Counted from the first letter of the stretch, positions 12,336-23,110 are shown. The stretch is 64,000 nt of DNA from CAVXUB01 sp963764805 (GCA_963764805.1 CAVXUB010000001.1:62001-126000), one strand, 5' to 3'. Made by a program: numbers and translations. The notes: generated from the letters alone by a model not told the origin.

Positions 12336-13181
12336 CTACCTCCCCCCGCCGCCCTCGCCCGGGGCTCTGCCGGCATCTCCCATGGCATCTCCCGTGGCAG
12401 CGGCGACGATCCGGGGCAGCACCTCGTCGATCGACTGGCGCACCACCGCCGCCGCCAGATGGTCGTAAGGGGTCGGCTCGCCGTTGACGATCACGACCGT
12501 GGCCCCGTTCTTCACCGCCCACGGCACCAGGGCGGCGGCAGGATGCACCGTCAACGACGAGCCGACCGCCAGCATCACGTCGCACTCGGCGGCGGCACGG
12601 GTGGCCCGCTCGAGCACCCCGACATCGAGGTTCTGCCCGAAACTTATGGTCGCCGTCTTGAGGATCCCGCCGCAGACCCTGCACGCCGGGTCCTCCTCAC
12701 CGGCACGCACTCGCGCCAACGCTTGCTCTGTCGAGGTCGAGGCACCGCACGACCAGCAGACGACCGTATGAGCGCTGCCGTGGATCTCGACGACGAGGGC
12801 TGGATCCAGACCCGCCTTCTGGTGCAGCCCGTCGATGTTCTGGGTGATCACGGCCCGCAGCTGGCCGGCGGCGGCGAGGTCGGCGACGGCGACGTGCGCG
12901 GCCGATGGCGTGGCTGACCAGATCGGTGAGCTGAGGCGGTTCGCCCAGGAACGCCTGCGGACGGCCGGATCATCCAGGTAGTAGCGGATGTGCGCCATCT
13001 TTTCCGCCTCGGGGTCGCGGGTCCAGACGCCGTTCGGGCCACGGAAGTCCGGGATCCCCGTGCTTGTCGAGATTCCTGCGCCCGAGAGCACCGTGATCGA
13101 TCGTGCTCGGGCCACCTCCTGGCGAGCGCGTTCGACTTCGGACGAGGAGTCGGAGGGGAGCGGAACCGGCGCCTGGTCCAT
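12336..13181 (-). CDS. cobB: Sir2 family NAD-dependent protein deacylase
   Basis: Removes acyl groups from lysines using NAD. Motifs: VLSGAGISTSTGIPDFRG (NAD binding), TQNIDGLHQKAG with Q-N-I-D, catalytic His in VVEIHGSAHT, two zinc-binding C-x-x-C pairs (CWSC and CRVC), SFGQNLD, and LAVGSSLTVHPAA. Start: GAGAGG at 13191-13196 touches an ATG at 13190 but is nine bases from the ATG at 13181, so I prefer 13181. About 281 residues, with a short Gly-rich tail. The gene appears to be transcribed with the downstream LpdA-like gene, both using NAD chemistry. Confidence 0.92.
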   Translation of the reverse strand: MDQAPVPLPSDSSSEVERARQEVARARSITVLSGAGISTSTGIPDFRGPNGVWTRDPEAEKMAHIRYYLDDPAVRRRSWANRLSSPIWSATPSAAHVAVADLAAAGQLRAVITQNIDGLHQKAGLDPALVVEIHGSAHTVVCWSCGASTSTEQALARVRAGEEDPACRVCGGILKTATISFGQNLDVGVLERATRAAAECDVMLAVGSSLTVHPAAALVPWAVKNGATVVIVNGEPTPYDHLAAAVVRQSIDEVLPRIVAAATGDAMGDAGRAPGEGGGGR

Positions 13182-13226
13182 CGACACCATCCTCTCTCTG
13201 GATGATCGCCGTGCGCCTATCTCACA

Positions 13227-16033
13227 TCAGGTCACGGTCAGCTTCGCTGCGCTCGAGACGACACCGCCCGCTCGGTTCCACGCCACCACCCGGTAGAGGC
13301 GACCGTTGTCGGCAGCGACCGCCCTCGTCCTGTAGGTGTCGGTCGTCGCCTTCGGCATCGTGTCCCAGGTGCGGCCCCCATCGGTGCTCATCTGCCATAG
13401 AAGGGTCGGCTGCGGCGACCCGCTCGCCGCCACCGTGAAGGCTACGGGCGTCCCGGAACGGACCGACACCGAGACCGGCTGGCGCGTGATGCGGACCGGG
13501 GTCCCGATGGTGAGCCTGGCGGCGCTGGTCGTCGATGCGCCCGCCATGTCGTAGAACTCGGCCCGGTACAGCCGCCCGTCGTCCGCCTTCACCGCCTTCA
13601 TCGAGTAGGCCGCGCCTTGCGCCTTTGGTATGGCGAGCCATGTCTTCCCGCCGTTCGAGCTTGCCTGCCAGATGACATTCGGTGGCGGGTTGCTCGTGGC
13701 GGCGGCGGCGAAGGTGACCCGCGAGCCGACAGCGACGACCGCCGGGGCAGGGTTGGTGGTCACCGTCGGGACCTTCACCAGCGACAGCTCGGCGAGCGTC
13801 TTGGTGGGAGCTCCCGCCGAGAGCGAGGAGCCGACGGCAACGCAGGCGCTCGTCGACGGGCAGGACACCGACTGCATACCGGACTCGCCAGAGAATGGGT
13901 CCACCTCGGGGATGTCGAGCGCCCAATCGGTGCCGTCGAACGTTTCGGCCAGCGGCTCTGCTGCCGAGCTGGCATCCGCATACCGGCCCACCGCCATGCA
14001 CGACGACTTCGAAGCGCAGGAGACCGCCGAGAGCTGCGAGGAGGAGGCCCCACCCGGCTCGATCGAGGAGCGCACGAACCAACGGCCGCCGGTCCATCCT
14101 TCTGCGAGCGGCATGAGGGTCCCGTTGCTCTGCGTGTAGTAGCCGACCGCCGCACACCACCCGGGCACCGGGCAGCTGATCGACTCGAGGGCCGAGGACG
14201 TCGCCCCCGACGGTTGGGCCACCGTCGCCCGAGACCAGCCACGGCCGTTCCACATCTCGACCATCGGGAAGACCTCCTCGCTGCTCGAGGTGTAGGTCCC
14301 GACGGCCAGGCACAGCGCCGAGACGGCGCACGACACTCCCTGCAGCGAGCTGGCGACGGCCCCCGCCGGTACCGGCGGCGACAACTTGGACCAGGAGGAC
14401 CCCCTCCACAGCTCGGCGAGCGGGATCTGCTTGCCGGCTCGTTGGAAGGTGGCGCCGACAGCCATGCACAAGCTGATGGTCGGGCAGGAGACCGAGGTCA
14501 TCGATCCCGAAACGACCACAGACTTCTGGATGGACCAGGTGTCGCCGCTCATCCGCTCCAGCCACGGCCCTTTCGAGCTGGAACCGACGGCGGTGCAGGC
14601 GCCGACCGCCGAACATGAGACCGAGGCCACCGTCGCCCCGGTCGCCCCGGCCGGCACGGGCAGGTGGCCGAGGGTCCACGTGCCGGCGGAGTCCGATTGC
14701 ACCATCGGGTACTGCGTCCCCGATCCCTGTTGGTACTCCCCGACCGAGATGCAGGAACTGGCCCTCACGCACGATACGGAGGCAAGTGTCCCCGCTTCCG
14801 GCCGGGAGGCGCTGAGCGCCGGGCTCAACGACCACGACCTGCCGTCCCATGTCTCGGCGAGGGAGGACATGTCGCCGCCGGCGCTCGTGAACGATCCGGT
14901 CGCCAGGCACTGCGAGGGGCCCTGGCATGACAACCCGGAGAGACTCTGGGCCGCGGCTCCCGCCTCGTCGGCGCTCGAGACGGGCTCCCAGGTGGAACCA
15001 CCGCCCCTCAGCACCAGCGTTGTTTCGACACCCGACCGGTCGACTTGGCCGCCCACGGCAGTGCAGGACGAGGCGGCACTGCAGTCGACCGCGTCGAGGA
15101 AGTTCGCCGAGGTGCTCGTCGGGACGAGCACCCAGCCCGAGCGCGAGTAGGTCTCGATCAGCACCCCATCGGAGCTGCGGCCGACGGCGGTGCAGCTCGT
15201 GGCTGCAGGACATGACGCTGCCGCCAGCAGGCTCTCGGACGCGCCAGCGGGGTTCGGCGGTTCCGACAACGACCAGCCGCTCCCGTCCCAGACCTCGGCC
15301 AAGGCTTCCTCCGTCCCGCTGCCGTTGATGTAGTCGCCGACTGCCACGCAGGCTGCTCCGGCACCGCGGCTGCAGCCGACACCCGTCAGAACGCTCGATT
15401 CGGCGCCGGCGGGAGCTGGCGTGGCCACGAGCGACCAGCTCGATCCGTTCCAGTAGAAGGCCAGCACCTGCACGACGCCCCGCCCGTCGGTGTACGAGCC
15501 GACAGCTATGCAGGCCGATGAGCTCGAGCACGAGACACCGGAGAGGCTGGCCGCCTGTGCACCTGTCGGCTCCGGGGTTGCCAACTCCGTCCAGTCAGTG
15601 CCGTTCCAGAGGACGGCCAGCGTGCTCTGCTCCCCGGTGGGCGAGAAGGCAGAACCGACAGCCATGCATGCGATGGCCGAGGTGCACTCGACGCCGCTGA
15701 GGATGCTCGCTCTGGCCCCGTGCACGACGGGTGAGTGGATGACCCAGCTCGACCCGTCCCGGAGCTCGGCAAGCGGGAACTCCGTTCCGTTGGCACCGAG
15801 GAAGTCCCCGACTGCGATGCACGACTTGGACGTCGTGCAGTAGTCCGAGACGAGCTCGCCCGTCGGCCCAATCGGATCCGGCGTGGCCTGCACCGCCCAA
15901 GTGGTGCCTGCGCCTGCCCGCTGAGACGCCGGCTGAGGCGCGGCCCTGGCGCCGGCGCCCGCGCCCCAGAAGATGTGGCACATGGCAATAGCGAAACGAT
16001 TGCCGCGATGGTCGCGGCGAGCAGTCGTCGCAC
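13227..16033 (-). CDS. Secreted protein with 14 tandem AVG repeats and two Ig-like domains, signal peptide out of frame
   Basis: Probable exported protein of unknown function. Fourteen units of roughly 45-55 residues share L-x-x-V-S-C-x5-C-x-A-V-G ... P-L-A-E-x-W-x-G-x-x-W ... P-x-P-A-G-A; each carries two cysteines. Fourteen blades would make two seven-bladed beta-propellers (inference). Two Ig-like domains of about 90 residues end the protein (each with a W-x-x-S-x-D/N-G-G-x-T-W core). The main frame opens without a signal peptide, while the neighbouring frame upstream gives RRLLAATIAAIVSLLPCA, a good signal sequence starting at GTG 16033 after AAGGGG. An indel near 15940-15970 (GGGGCGCGGGCGCC) would join them. 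Confidence 0.75.
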
Positions 16034-16188
16034 GTCGAAGCGTCCCCTTACCCCAGCAAGTCCCAGCGATGCACTGCTGCCCAGCCCAGCGAGCAAACCG
16101 TACCAGCGCCCACCGGCCCTCGCCCAGTCTCCGGGCGGCGGCGCCGGCGAGCGGAGGCCGGCTTAGGCGGCCCCGGCCAGGGAGGGGC

Positions 16189-17483
16189 CTACGAGGAGAG
16201 GTCCGCCAGCACGGCCGCAAGCGCGCGCACGCCGGCCGCGCAGTCCTCGAGCGATGCAGCCTCTGCGGGGCTGTGGCTGACACCGGTCGGGTTGCGAACG
16301 AACAACATCGCCGTCGGCAGCCTTCCGGCAAGGATTCCGGCGTCATGGCCGGCTCCCGTCGCCAGCCGTGGCACGTCTCCGCCTCCGAGCGCATCTCCGA
16401 GCGCATCTCCGCGCCCGTCCGCCAGCTCGGCTGCCACACGATCGGAAAGCGCAGTGTCGAACAGGACCGCCGGGGTCCTCGACTCCTCGCTGAGACGAAC
16501 CGAGACGCCGTGTGCGGCGGCCGACGCCTCGACCGTCGACCTGACCAGCCGGACCACCAGATCGAGCGTGGCCTCGTCGGCAGCCCGTGCGTCGAGCCAC
16601 GCCTGCACCCGGCTGGCTACACCGTTCGTGGCGTTGGGGACGACCGTCACGCGCCCGATAGTGGCCAGCGCGTTGCGCCCGGAAGTGACCTGGCGGGCGG
16701 CGATGACGGCGTCGGCGAGCGGGAGCATCGGGTCCCGACGATCTTCCACCCTCGTCGTCCCGGCATGGTTCGCCTCACCCTCGAGGTCCAGCCGCCAGCG
16801 GCCGTGCGGCCAGATGGAGGTCGCCACTGCAACGGGCGAGCCCAGATCCGCCAGCGCCCTGCCCTGTTCGACGTGCAGCTCGACGAAGCAGCCGAGCGCC
16901 TCGATGCGCGCCCTGTCCTCGCCCAGCAAGGCGGGATCGAGGCCGGCTGCGGTGAGCGCATCTTCGAGCGCGACGCCTTCGCTGTCGGACAGTGCCCGTG
17001 CCCGCGCCGGATCGAGCACGCCGGTCATCAGGCGGCTGCCCACACAAGCGACGCCGAAGCGCGCCCCCTCCTCGTCGGCGAACACGGCGAGCCCGACAGG
17101 GCAGCGCGGCTCGTGGCCCTGCTGCCGCAACAGGTCGATGGCGAGCAGTGCGCTGATCACCCCGAGGGGGCCGTCGAACGGGCCGCCATCGGGAACCGAA
17201 TCGAGATGGCTGCCGGTCGCCACCGCCGGGCCGCCCCGGGAGCCGGGCGGGCGGGCCACCATGCCCAGAGGTTCCCGTTTCGATCGATCTCGGTGTCGAG
17301 CGATCGCCGTTCTGCCTCTGCCAAGAACCACGACCGGCAGGCCATGTCGGCGTCCGTCCACGCAAAACGCCGGTAACCGCCAGAACCTGCATCTCTCCCG
17401 ATCGGAAGGAGCGCCTCGAACGCCTGGCGAAGCTGCTCGATCAAGTCGTCCCGATCCCCACGCGGCTGCTCAAGAGCCGCCAC
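16189..17483 (-). pseudogene. M20-family N-carbamoylase / allantoate amidohydrolase, frameshifted near 17250
   Basis: Metal-dependent amidohydrolase (HyuC/AllC group) acting on N-carbamoyl amino acids or ureido compounds. GTG 17483, four bases after GGAG, encodes LIEQLRQAFEALLPIGRD and DADMACRSWFLAEAERR, up to DRNGNLWAWW. The conserved remainder is in another frame: ATGSHLDSVPDGGPFDGPLGV (metal His and Asp), FADEEGARFGVACVGSRLMTG, ELHVEQGRAL, GEANHAGTTRVEDRRDP and GAGHDAGILA. The break lies in a GC-rich run at about 17235-17275. The joined length, about 430 residues, is normal. It sits 19 bases after the phenylalanine hydroxylase stop; whether it is functionally linked is unknown. Confidence 0.8.
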
Positions 17484-17502
17484 GGTACTCCGGCGCCCGG
17501 CG

Positions 17503-18387
17503 TCAGGCTGCTGCCGCTGCCGTGATGCGGCGGTAGGCCTCCTCGTCGTACGACGAGTAGAAGCTCATCAGCTCGTCCTCGAGCTCGGAGAACGAGGGTG
17601 CGGCGTAGAGCACCGGCTGGTAGTGCGTGATGTCGTACTCGGTCGTCCCCATCGCCAGGAAGTCGAGCGGCCGCAGCTCCGCCTGCTGGAAGTAGTCGAG
17701 CTCTCCGAAGGACGACAGGATCCCGGCGCCATAAGCCTTGGGCTCCCCGTCCTCGTGCACGACGCCGAACTCGAGGCTGAACCAGAAGACCTTGGAGAGG
17801 AAGGCGAGTGCGGGCTCGGACTCTGCACGCACCACGGCACGCCCGACCTCCTCGCAGACGTCGGCGAAGAACGGGTGGGCAAGCTGGTTTGCGTGCCCGA
17901 CCACCTCGTGCACGATGTCCGGCTCTGGTGTGTAGAGCGGGACGGAGTGATGGCGGATGTACTGAGTCGAGAAGAAGGTGCGCTCGGCGAAGGCGCCGTA
18001 GAAATCGCGCAACGGCGCCAGCCCGGCAACGGGCAGGTACCTGAAGCCGGTCAGCGGCTGCAGCCGCTCTGTGACCTCCCCGAGCTGCGGGATGTGGTCA
18101 GCCGGCAGGCTCAGGGCTTCGGCGGCGAGGACGAACTCGCGGCAGGCGTAACGGCGGTGCTTGGGTGCCAGCTCCCGGCTCACCACGCGCCACACCTCGT
18201 GCTCGCGCTCGCTGTACTCGACATGGGGGATGGGGTCGCCCGGGCTGTAGTCGACCGACAGCGCCGCGATGTCGTTCCGGCGTTGGCGGTACTCGGGGTC
18301 GGCAAAGCCGGGATGGTCGCTCGACAGCTCGACCTCGACGCTGTCACCAGTCGATACCACGGGGGAGTACCCGCTCGCAGTGCCCAT
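17503..18387 (-). CDS. phhA: Phenylalanine 4-monooxygenase
   Basis: Non-haem iron, pterin-dependent enzyme converting phenylalanine to tyrosine. The monodomain bacterial form is 294 residues. The iron ligands are in HEVVGH (H160 and H165), with a Glu in WFSLEFGVV; RYLPVAGLAPLRDFYGAFAERTF and YTPEPDIVHE are typical. ATG 18387 follows GAGGAG at eight bases. A divergent Lrp/AsnC regulator gene starts 151 bases away, a common arrangement that suggests the regulator senses an aromatic amino acid and controls this gene. Confidence 0.96.
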   Translation of the reverse strand: MGTASGYSPVVSTGDSVEVELSSDHPGFADPEYRQRRNDIAALSVDYSPGDPIPHVEYSEREHEVWRVVSRELAPKHRRYACREFVLAAEALSLPADHIPQLGEVTERLQPLTGFRYLPVAGLAPLRDFYGAFAERTFFSTQYIRHHSVPLYTPEPDIVHEVVGHANQLAHPFFADVCEEVGRAVVRAESEPALAFLSKVFWFSLEFGVVHEDGEPKAYGAGILSSFGELDYFQQAELRPLDFLAMGTTEYDITHYQPVLYAAPSFSELEDELMSFYSSYDEEAYRRITAAAAA

Positions 18388-18538
18388 CGTCTCGCTCCTC
18401 CGCTCTTCGTTGAACGTCCATCAATTCATCGCGCTCCAGCCGGCGTATGTCCTCACGCGCCTCTGATGAGGAGACAGAATGCTCTACAATCCGTCCGGGC
18501 GTTGCAGGACGTCTCGACGGCGTGATGGGGAGGGACCC

Positions 18539-19003
18539 GTGACGAGACAGATCGACCGCCCGGCGAACGACATCGACGAGATCGACAGGCGGCTGCTGGC
18601 GCTCTTGCTGGAGGACGGCCGCAGCTCAGTCAACGACCTGGCCGGCCGAGCCGGCGTCTCGCGCGCCAACGCCTACCAGCGACTCGCGCGACTGCGGGGG
18701 CAAGGCGTTATCAAAGGCTTCAAAGCCGTGGTCGACCCGCGCCAGATGGGGCTCGACGTCACCGCCGTCATCCTGGTGACCGGCGAGCAGAGGTCCTGGC
18801 GGGAGCTGCGGGCGGAGCTGGTCGAGCTTCCGGGCGTGGAGTACGTGGCTCTCACGGCGGGAGGTTTCGATTTCATGTTGCTGGTGAGGGTGCCCGACGT
18901 GGAGACACTGCGGGACGTCGTCCTCGACGGGCTGCAGGGCATGAGGGGCATCCGCTCGACGCAGACGATGTTCGTCCTCGACGAGGACGACCGGCGGCTT
19001 TGA
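18539..19003 (+). CDS. Lrp/AsnC family transcriptional regulator
   Basis: Amino-acid-responsive DNA-binding protein of 154 residues. GTG 18539 is chosen because GGGAGG lies six bases upstream. N-terminal winged helix-turn-helix: IDEIDRRLLALLLEDGRSS, then VNDLAGRAGVSRANAYQRLARL. The C-terminal RAM ligand-binding domain follows (residues about 70-154): GFKAVVDPRQMGLDVTAVI and GGFDFMLLVRVPD. It diverges from phhA, so control of aromatic amino acid catabolism is the natural guess. The 18388-18538 gap should hold its operator; no single clear palindrome was picked out by eye. Confidence 0.92.
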   Translation: MTRQIDRPANDIDEIDRRLLALLLEDGRSSVNDLAGRAGVSRANAYQRLARLRGQGVIKGFKAVVDPRQMGLDVTAVILVTGEQRSWRELRAELVELPGVEYVALTAGGFDFMLLVRVPDVETLRDVVLDGLQGMRGIRSTQTMFVLDEDDRRL

Positions 19004-19010
19004 GCTGACG

Positions 19011-20974
19011 CTAGCCCGGAAGCCTCTCTGCGAACTCGATCTCCACCGGCTCGATCTCGTCGTCCGGTACGAAGCCGAGCACCCGACCGTAGAAGTACAG
19101 CTCCGCCTCGATCGATCGGATGATGTTCTCGGCCTTGCGGAAGCCGTGCTGCTCGCCCTCGAAGGCGACGTAGGCGAAAGGCACCCCCTTGGCACGGAGC
19201 GCCTCTGCCATCATCTCCGCCTGGGCGGGCGGGACGACCTTGTCCTCCAGTCCCTGCAGCAGCAGCAGGGGCGTACGGAGCAGCTCTGTGTGGTAGATCG
19301 GCGAGCGCTCCTCGTAGACCTGGCGCTCCTCGGGCCACGGCGCGACGAGCAGGTCGAGGTACCTCGACTCGAACTTGTGGGTGTCCGAGGCGAGAGCGCC
19401 GAGGTCGGCGACGCCGAACAGGCTCGTCCCCGCCGCGAACACGTCCCGGAAGGTGACGGCGCAGAGCGTCGTGTACCCGCCCGGCGCTGCCGCCCCGGAT
19501 CGCCATCCGGCTCCCGTCGACCCTGCCCTGCTCGGCCAGGTGACGGGCGGCGTTGACGCAGTCGTCGAGATCCACGATCCCCCATCGGCCGCGGCAGCCT
19601 GTTCGCGGTACTGGCGGCCGTAGCCGGAGCTGCCGCCGTAGTTGACGTCGACGACAGCGATGCCTCTCGTGGTCCAGAACTGGATCGCGTAGTTGAGGAC
19701 CGACGAGGTCGCCGCGGTCGGTCCACCGTGGCTCATCACGACGAGCGGGGGCAGCTCCCCGGCAGGCGCCTCGTACTCGGTGTTGTGGGGAGGGTAGAAG
19801 AGGGCGTGAGCCGTCAGACCGTCCTCGGTTGGGAACTCGATCGGCTCGGGCAACGAGAACTCGGCAGGGTCGACGGCGTCCGGGCGACTCCGGCGGAGCA
19901 CTTCGAGGCCGCCTCCTGGGATCGACACCCGGACGACGGCCAAGGGCTGGGAGGGCGAGCCGGCCATGGCGACCACGCCGTCGCCGGATTCGGTCCTCGC
20001 TGCCCGCAGCATGCTCCAAGACGTCATCGGAGTCTCGATCTCGCGCGAGCTTGCCCTCGCCGTCGATCAGCCCAAGATGGTCCAGCCCGTCCTCCCCCCA
20101 TGCCAGCACGATCCCCCCGCCTTCCAGGAACGTGTAGTCGCTGAAGCCGAAGATCCACTGCGGGCCCGGCGAACTCGGCGTCGCGGGGAGCGAGCGACTC
20201 GTCCCTGCCGTCGGCGTAGAGGTTCCACCAGCCAGTCCGGTCGGAGATGTAGTGGAGCTCGCCGGCCGGCGAGTAACGAGGCTGGATGACCGACTCCTCC
20301 TGGCCTCCGGCGACCAACCTCGTCGGCCCCGGCCTGAGGTCGCCGTCGACCTCCGCCTCGTAGAGCTCCGTGCCGTCCCAGGGCATGTTGGGACGATCCC
20401 AGCAGATCCATGCCAGGCGGCTCCCGTCGGGCGAGGGGGTCGGGGCGGCGTAGAAGTCGTGCCCCGATGCCAGCACGAGCGGCTCCCCCTGCCCGTCGGC
20501 CGGGATGGCGACGATCTCGTTCACGACGTCGTGCGGCGAGTTCTCCCCGTGCCGCTCGCGAATGCACACGACGTGGCGGCCGTCGGGCGAGAGCACGGGA
20601 TCGGCGTAACGCCACGCCATCGGCAGCGGTGGCTCGGCGGTGATCGGCCTCGGCTCCCCGCCTGGGTCGATGCGGTAGAGGCGCTGATCGGCGAAGTTCG
20701 AGAACCACAGCACCCCGTCGCGCACGGCATGACAGAGGCCGCCGTACTCGTGAGCGAGGGTGCGGGCGCCGTAGCCGGCGGGCGTCACGTCCCGCAGAGA
20801 GCCGTCGGCACGGACCTCCACGATCACGTATCGGCCGCCTTCGCTCGGCCGGGCCTCCGTGAAGTAGACGGAGCCTCCCGACGGGAGAGGAGAGCTCAAG
20901 GCGACTGCCTCGGATATCAGGAGCTGTCGGGTGATGGGAGAGTGCCAGGAGCCGTACGGCGACGTAGTGGTCAT
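19011..20974 (-). pseudogene. S9 family prolyl oligopeptidase-like peptidase, four apparent frameshifts
   Basis: Alpha/beta-hydrolase peptidase with an N-terminal beta-propeller (about 655 residues when joined). ATG 20974 follows TAGCCT by eight bases. Propeller segments such as ITRQLLISEAVALSSP, LSPDGRHVVCIRERHGE and RYSPAGELHYISDRTGWWNLY are in the first frame. The frame shifts near 20165 (QWIFGFSDYTFLEGGGIVLAW), near 20045 (IETPMTSWSMLRAAR), near 19590 (WGIVDLDDCVNAARHLAEQG) and near 19490 (GGYTTLCAVTFRDVFAAG). The catalytic elements GGSAGG, GLEDKVVPPAQ and the His in FEGEQHGFR survive across frames. Compensating shifts with preserved motifs argue for sequence error rather than decay. Confidence 0.75.
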
Positions 20975-20982
20975 CGGGCCGG

Positions 20983-20988
20983 AGGCTA
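20983..20988 (-). promoter_or_regulatory. -10-like box TAGCCT of the S9 peptidase gene
   Basis: TAGCCT ends eight bases before ATG 20974, with no ribosome site between; it fits the leaderless pattern seen at other genes in the window. Confidence 0.4.
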
Positions 20989-21118
20989 ATCCCGGCGGAT
21001 GCGGAGTGCTGGCGCGGTGTATGCCGGCGCGATGGACGCCGGCGAGCGCCGGGGGTCCGCAGGGTCTGATCGACCACGATCGAACACCCCGGAACCCCCG
21101 ACGCCACAGGACCGGGCC

Positions 21119-22316
21119 TCAGGCCGCCACGATGCCCTCGATTCCTGTGGCTCCCAGCCCGTCGATGGAGCCGACGGAGGTCAATGCGCCGCCTGTCCCG
21201 ACTCGAAACTCGTCGATGATCCCGTTGCCGCCCGTCTCCGCGTACAGGTACGCGCCATCAGCCGACGCCGCCATGTCGATCGGTCCGGGGTCGGTGCTGG
21301 CGACGACGCCGCTCGCCGAGACGAGCGAGAGGCCGGCGTTGGCGTCGGTCGTGTAGGCGCTGATCGTGGCGCTCCCTGCGTTCGCCCCGAAGTAGAAGCC
21401 GCCGGCGGCCGTCACCCAGCAGAGTGCGCTCTCCCCGTCGCTGACCGAGCTGAGGTGGGTGAGCGTGCCGTCGTAGTCGACGGCGTAGGAGGAGAGTGTG
21501 CTGGTGGCGGCCTCGGTGACGATCAGCCTTCCGTGAGGATCGAACACGAAACCGAACGGCACTCCCGTCGCCGACACGTTCCTCACCACCGGCGCGGTGG
21601 CCGATGCCGGAGGGCCCAAGGTTCAGCACGTCGATGTCGTTGCCGTTCGCCTTGGTGGTGACGACGAGCTGGTTGCCGGCGGGGGTGAAGCCGATCTGCC
21701 CCGGCGTCTCCAGGAACTGGGGAGTCAGCCCGGGCGTCAGCCCGAGCGGCCGGGTGGAGTGCTCGATCGGCCAGAGCCGCCCCCCCGAAACGGTGAAGCC
21801 GCTGACATGGCCGGCGCCACCCGCGTCGAGCACGTACACCAGGTCTCCGTGCCAGGTGACGCTCACCGGCAGCGCCCCGCCGGCTGACACGACGTGGCGG
21901 CCGGAGAGCCGGTCGCCCGACACCGAGAAGCTGGTGAGGGTGTCGCTGCCGGCATTGACCGCGATCAGCAGGTGCCGAGCGCTGTCGTAGACGAGCGAGC
22001 CCTGCGATGCCAGCTTGTCCACCACTGCACCGGCCAAGGCGTAACCGCGCCCGCCGGTCCCGTAGGCGTGGGCGAACTCGAGAGTCCCGTTTGCCTGCCG
22101 CTGGTAGGCGAGGATCTGGTTGCCGGCCGGGTCGTTGGTCTGCACGAACACGGCGTTCGATATCCCGCCCGATGCACGCGGGGAAGGGGCCGCCTTGAGG
22201 CCGGCGGCTCCAGCCGCCAGGGGAACGGCGATAGTTGCCGCCGCAGCCCCGAGAAGCCCGCGTGCTGCGATCCCGACGAGCCTGGATCTGCCTGCGGCGA
22301 GTCTGGTCTTGTCCAT
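21119..22316 (-). pseudogene. Secreted lactonase-like seven-bladed beta-propeller protein, frameshifted near 21610
   Basis: Resembles the 6-phosphogluconolactonase (3-carboxymuconate cyclase, YkgB) family, exported variant. ATG 22316 follows AGGAG. Residues 1-40 form a signal peptide (RGLLGAAAATIAVPLAAGAAG). Blade motifs: FVQTNDPAGNQILAYQRQANGTL, LLIAVNAGSDTLTSFSV, GGALPVSVTWHGDLVYVLDAGG and FTPAGNQLVVTTKANGNDI. After LNLGPSG the frame changes, and the last three blades (NVSATGVPFGFVFDPHG, GESALCWVTAAGGFYFGANAG, AASADGAYLYAETGG) are read in another frame to 21119. The break falls in GGGCCCTCCGG. The substrate is unknown. It is divergent from an ECF sigma gene. Confidence 0.75.
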
Positions 22317-22397
22317 CTGCTGCTCCTAGGTAGGGGATGTGTCGGAAGGACGGTCCCCCTCCAGCGCTTCGCCGTTACACCGAAAAGCCCAGCAAGC

Positions 22398-22414
22398 ACA
22401 AGAAGAATTCTTGT
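22398..22414. promoter_or_regulatory. Palindrome ACAAGAA-gaa-TTCTTGT upstream of the sigma factor gene
   Basis: A perfect 7-bp inverted repeat with a 3-base spacer sits in the 192-base divergent gap between the lactonase-like gene and the ECF sigma gene. It ends in TTGTAACGCGG; the TGTAAC part recurs three times just upstream of msrA. It could be a dimeric regulator site. Confidence 0.4.
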
Positions 22415-22494
22415 AACGCGGGGCGTCGCAGCGAGACTGTGCGGGCGTGAGCGGCGATCCCGTACGAGTCGGCACGCCGGTTGCGCCGGCAGCA

Positions 22495-22500
22495 TAAGGT
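22495..22500 (+). promoter_or_regulatory. -10-like box TAAGGT of the ECF sigma gene
   Basis: TAAGGT ends eight bases before ATG 22509. No Shine-Dalgarno sequence intervenes, which suggests a leaderless mRNA. Confidence 0.4.
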
Positions 22501-22508
22501 CCTTGCCG

Positions 22509-23108
22509 ATGGGCGACGAGGAGCTGGTGCGGCGGCTGCGCGAGGGCGATGAATCCGCCTTCGCTGCTCTCGTCGCCAGCGAGCACCCTCGCCTTGTCCG
22601 CCTCGCCCGCACCTTCGTGCCGAGCCAGGCCGTGGCCGAGGAGGTGGCGCAGGAGACGTGGGTCGGGGTGCTGAAGGGCCTCGATCGTTTCGAGGGCAGG
22701 TCGGCGCTGCGGACCTGGATCTTCAAGATCCTCGTCAACAGGGCTCGTACCACCGGCGTCAGAGAGCACCGCAGCACGCCGGTTGCCGATCCGTATGCGG
22801 GAGAAGGCGGGGGAGGGGACGAGGAGCGTTTCGCTGCTGACGGCTCGTGGGCCGAACCGCCGGAACGATGGTCGGAAGCGCTGGAGGACCGGATGGAGGC
22901 TGCGCAGCTGGCAGGGCTCGTCCGGCGGTCCATCGAGGGCCTGCCGGCCAACCAGCGTGAAGTCGTAACGATGCGCGACCTCGACGGACTGTCCGGCCGG
23001 GATGTGTGCGACGTGCTCGGGATCTCGGATGGAAACCAGCGGATACTGCTGCATCGGGGGCGAGCGGCGGTGCGCCGTGCCGTCGAGGCAGAGCTGAAGG
23101 GAGCTTGA
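22509..23108 (+). CDS. ECF (extracytoplasmic function) RNA polymerase sigma factor
   Basis: Sigma-70 family group IV factor of 199 residues. Region 2 covers ELVRRLREGDESAFAALV and FVPSQAVAEEVAQETWVGVLKGL, with FEGRSALRTWIFKILVNRA. An acidic, Gly-rich linker (residues about 90-130) follows. Region 4 is SIEGLPANQREVVTMRDLDG, then GRDVCDVLGISDGNQRILLHRGRA, with the N-Q-R-x-L-L-H-R-G-R ending of ECF factors. An anti-sigma gene follows two bases after the stop, and msrA after that, so an oxidative-stress regulon is likely. The start at ATG 22509 is supported by the adjacent TAAGGT box. Confidence 0.93.
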   Translation: MGDEELVRRLREGDESAFAALVASEHPRLVRLARTFVPSQAVAEEVAQETWVGVLKGLDRFEGRSALRTWIFKILVNRARTTGVREHRSTPVADPYAGEGGGGDEERFAADGSWAEPPERWSEALEDRMEAAQLAGLVRRSIEGLPANQREVVTMRDLDGLSGRDVCDVLGISDGNQRILLHRGRAAVRRAVEAELKGA

Positions 23109-23110
23109 GG

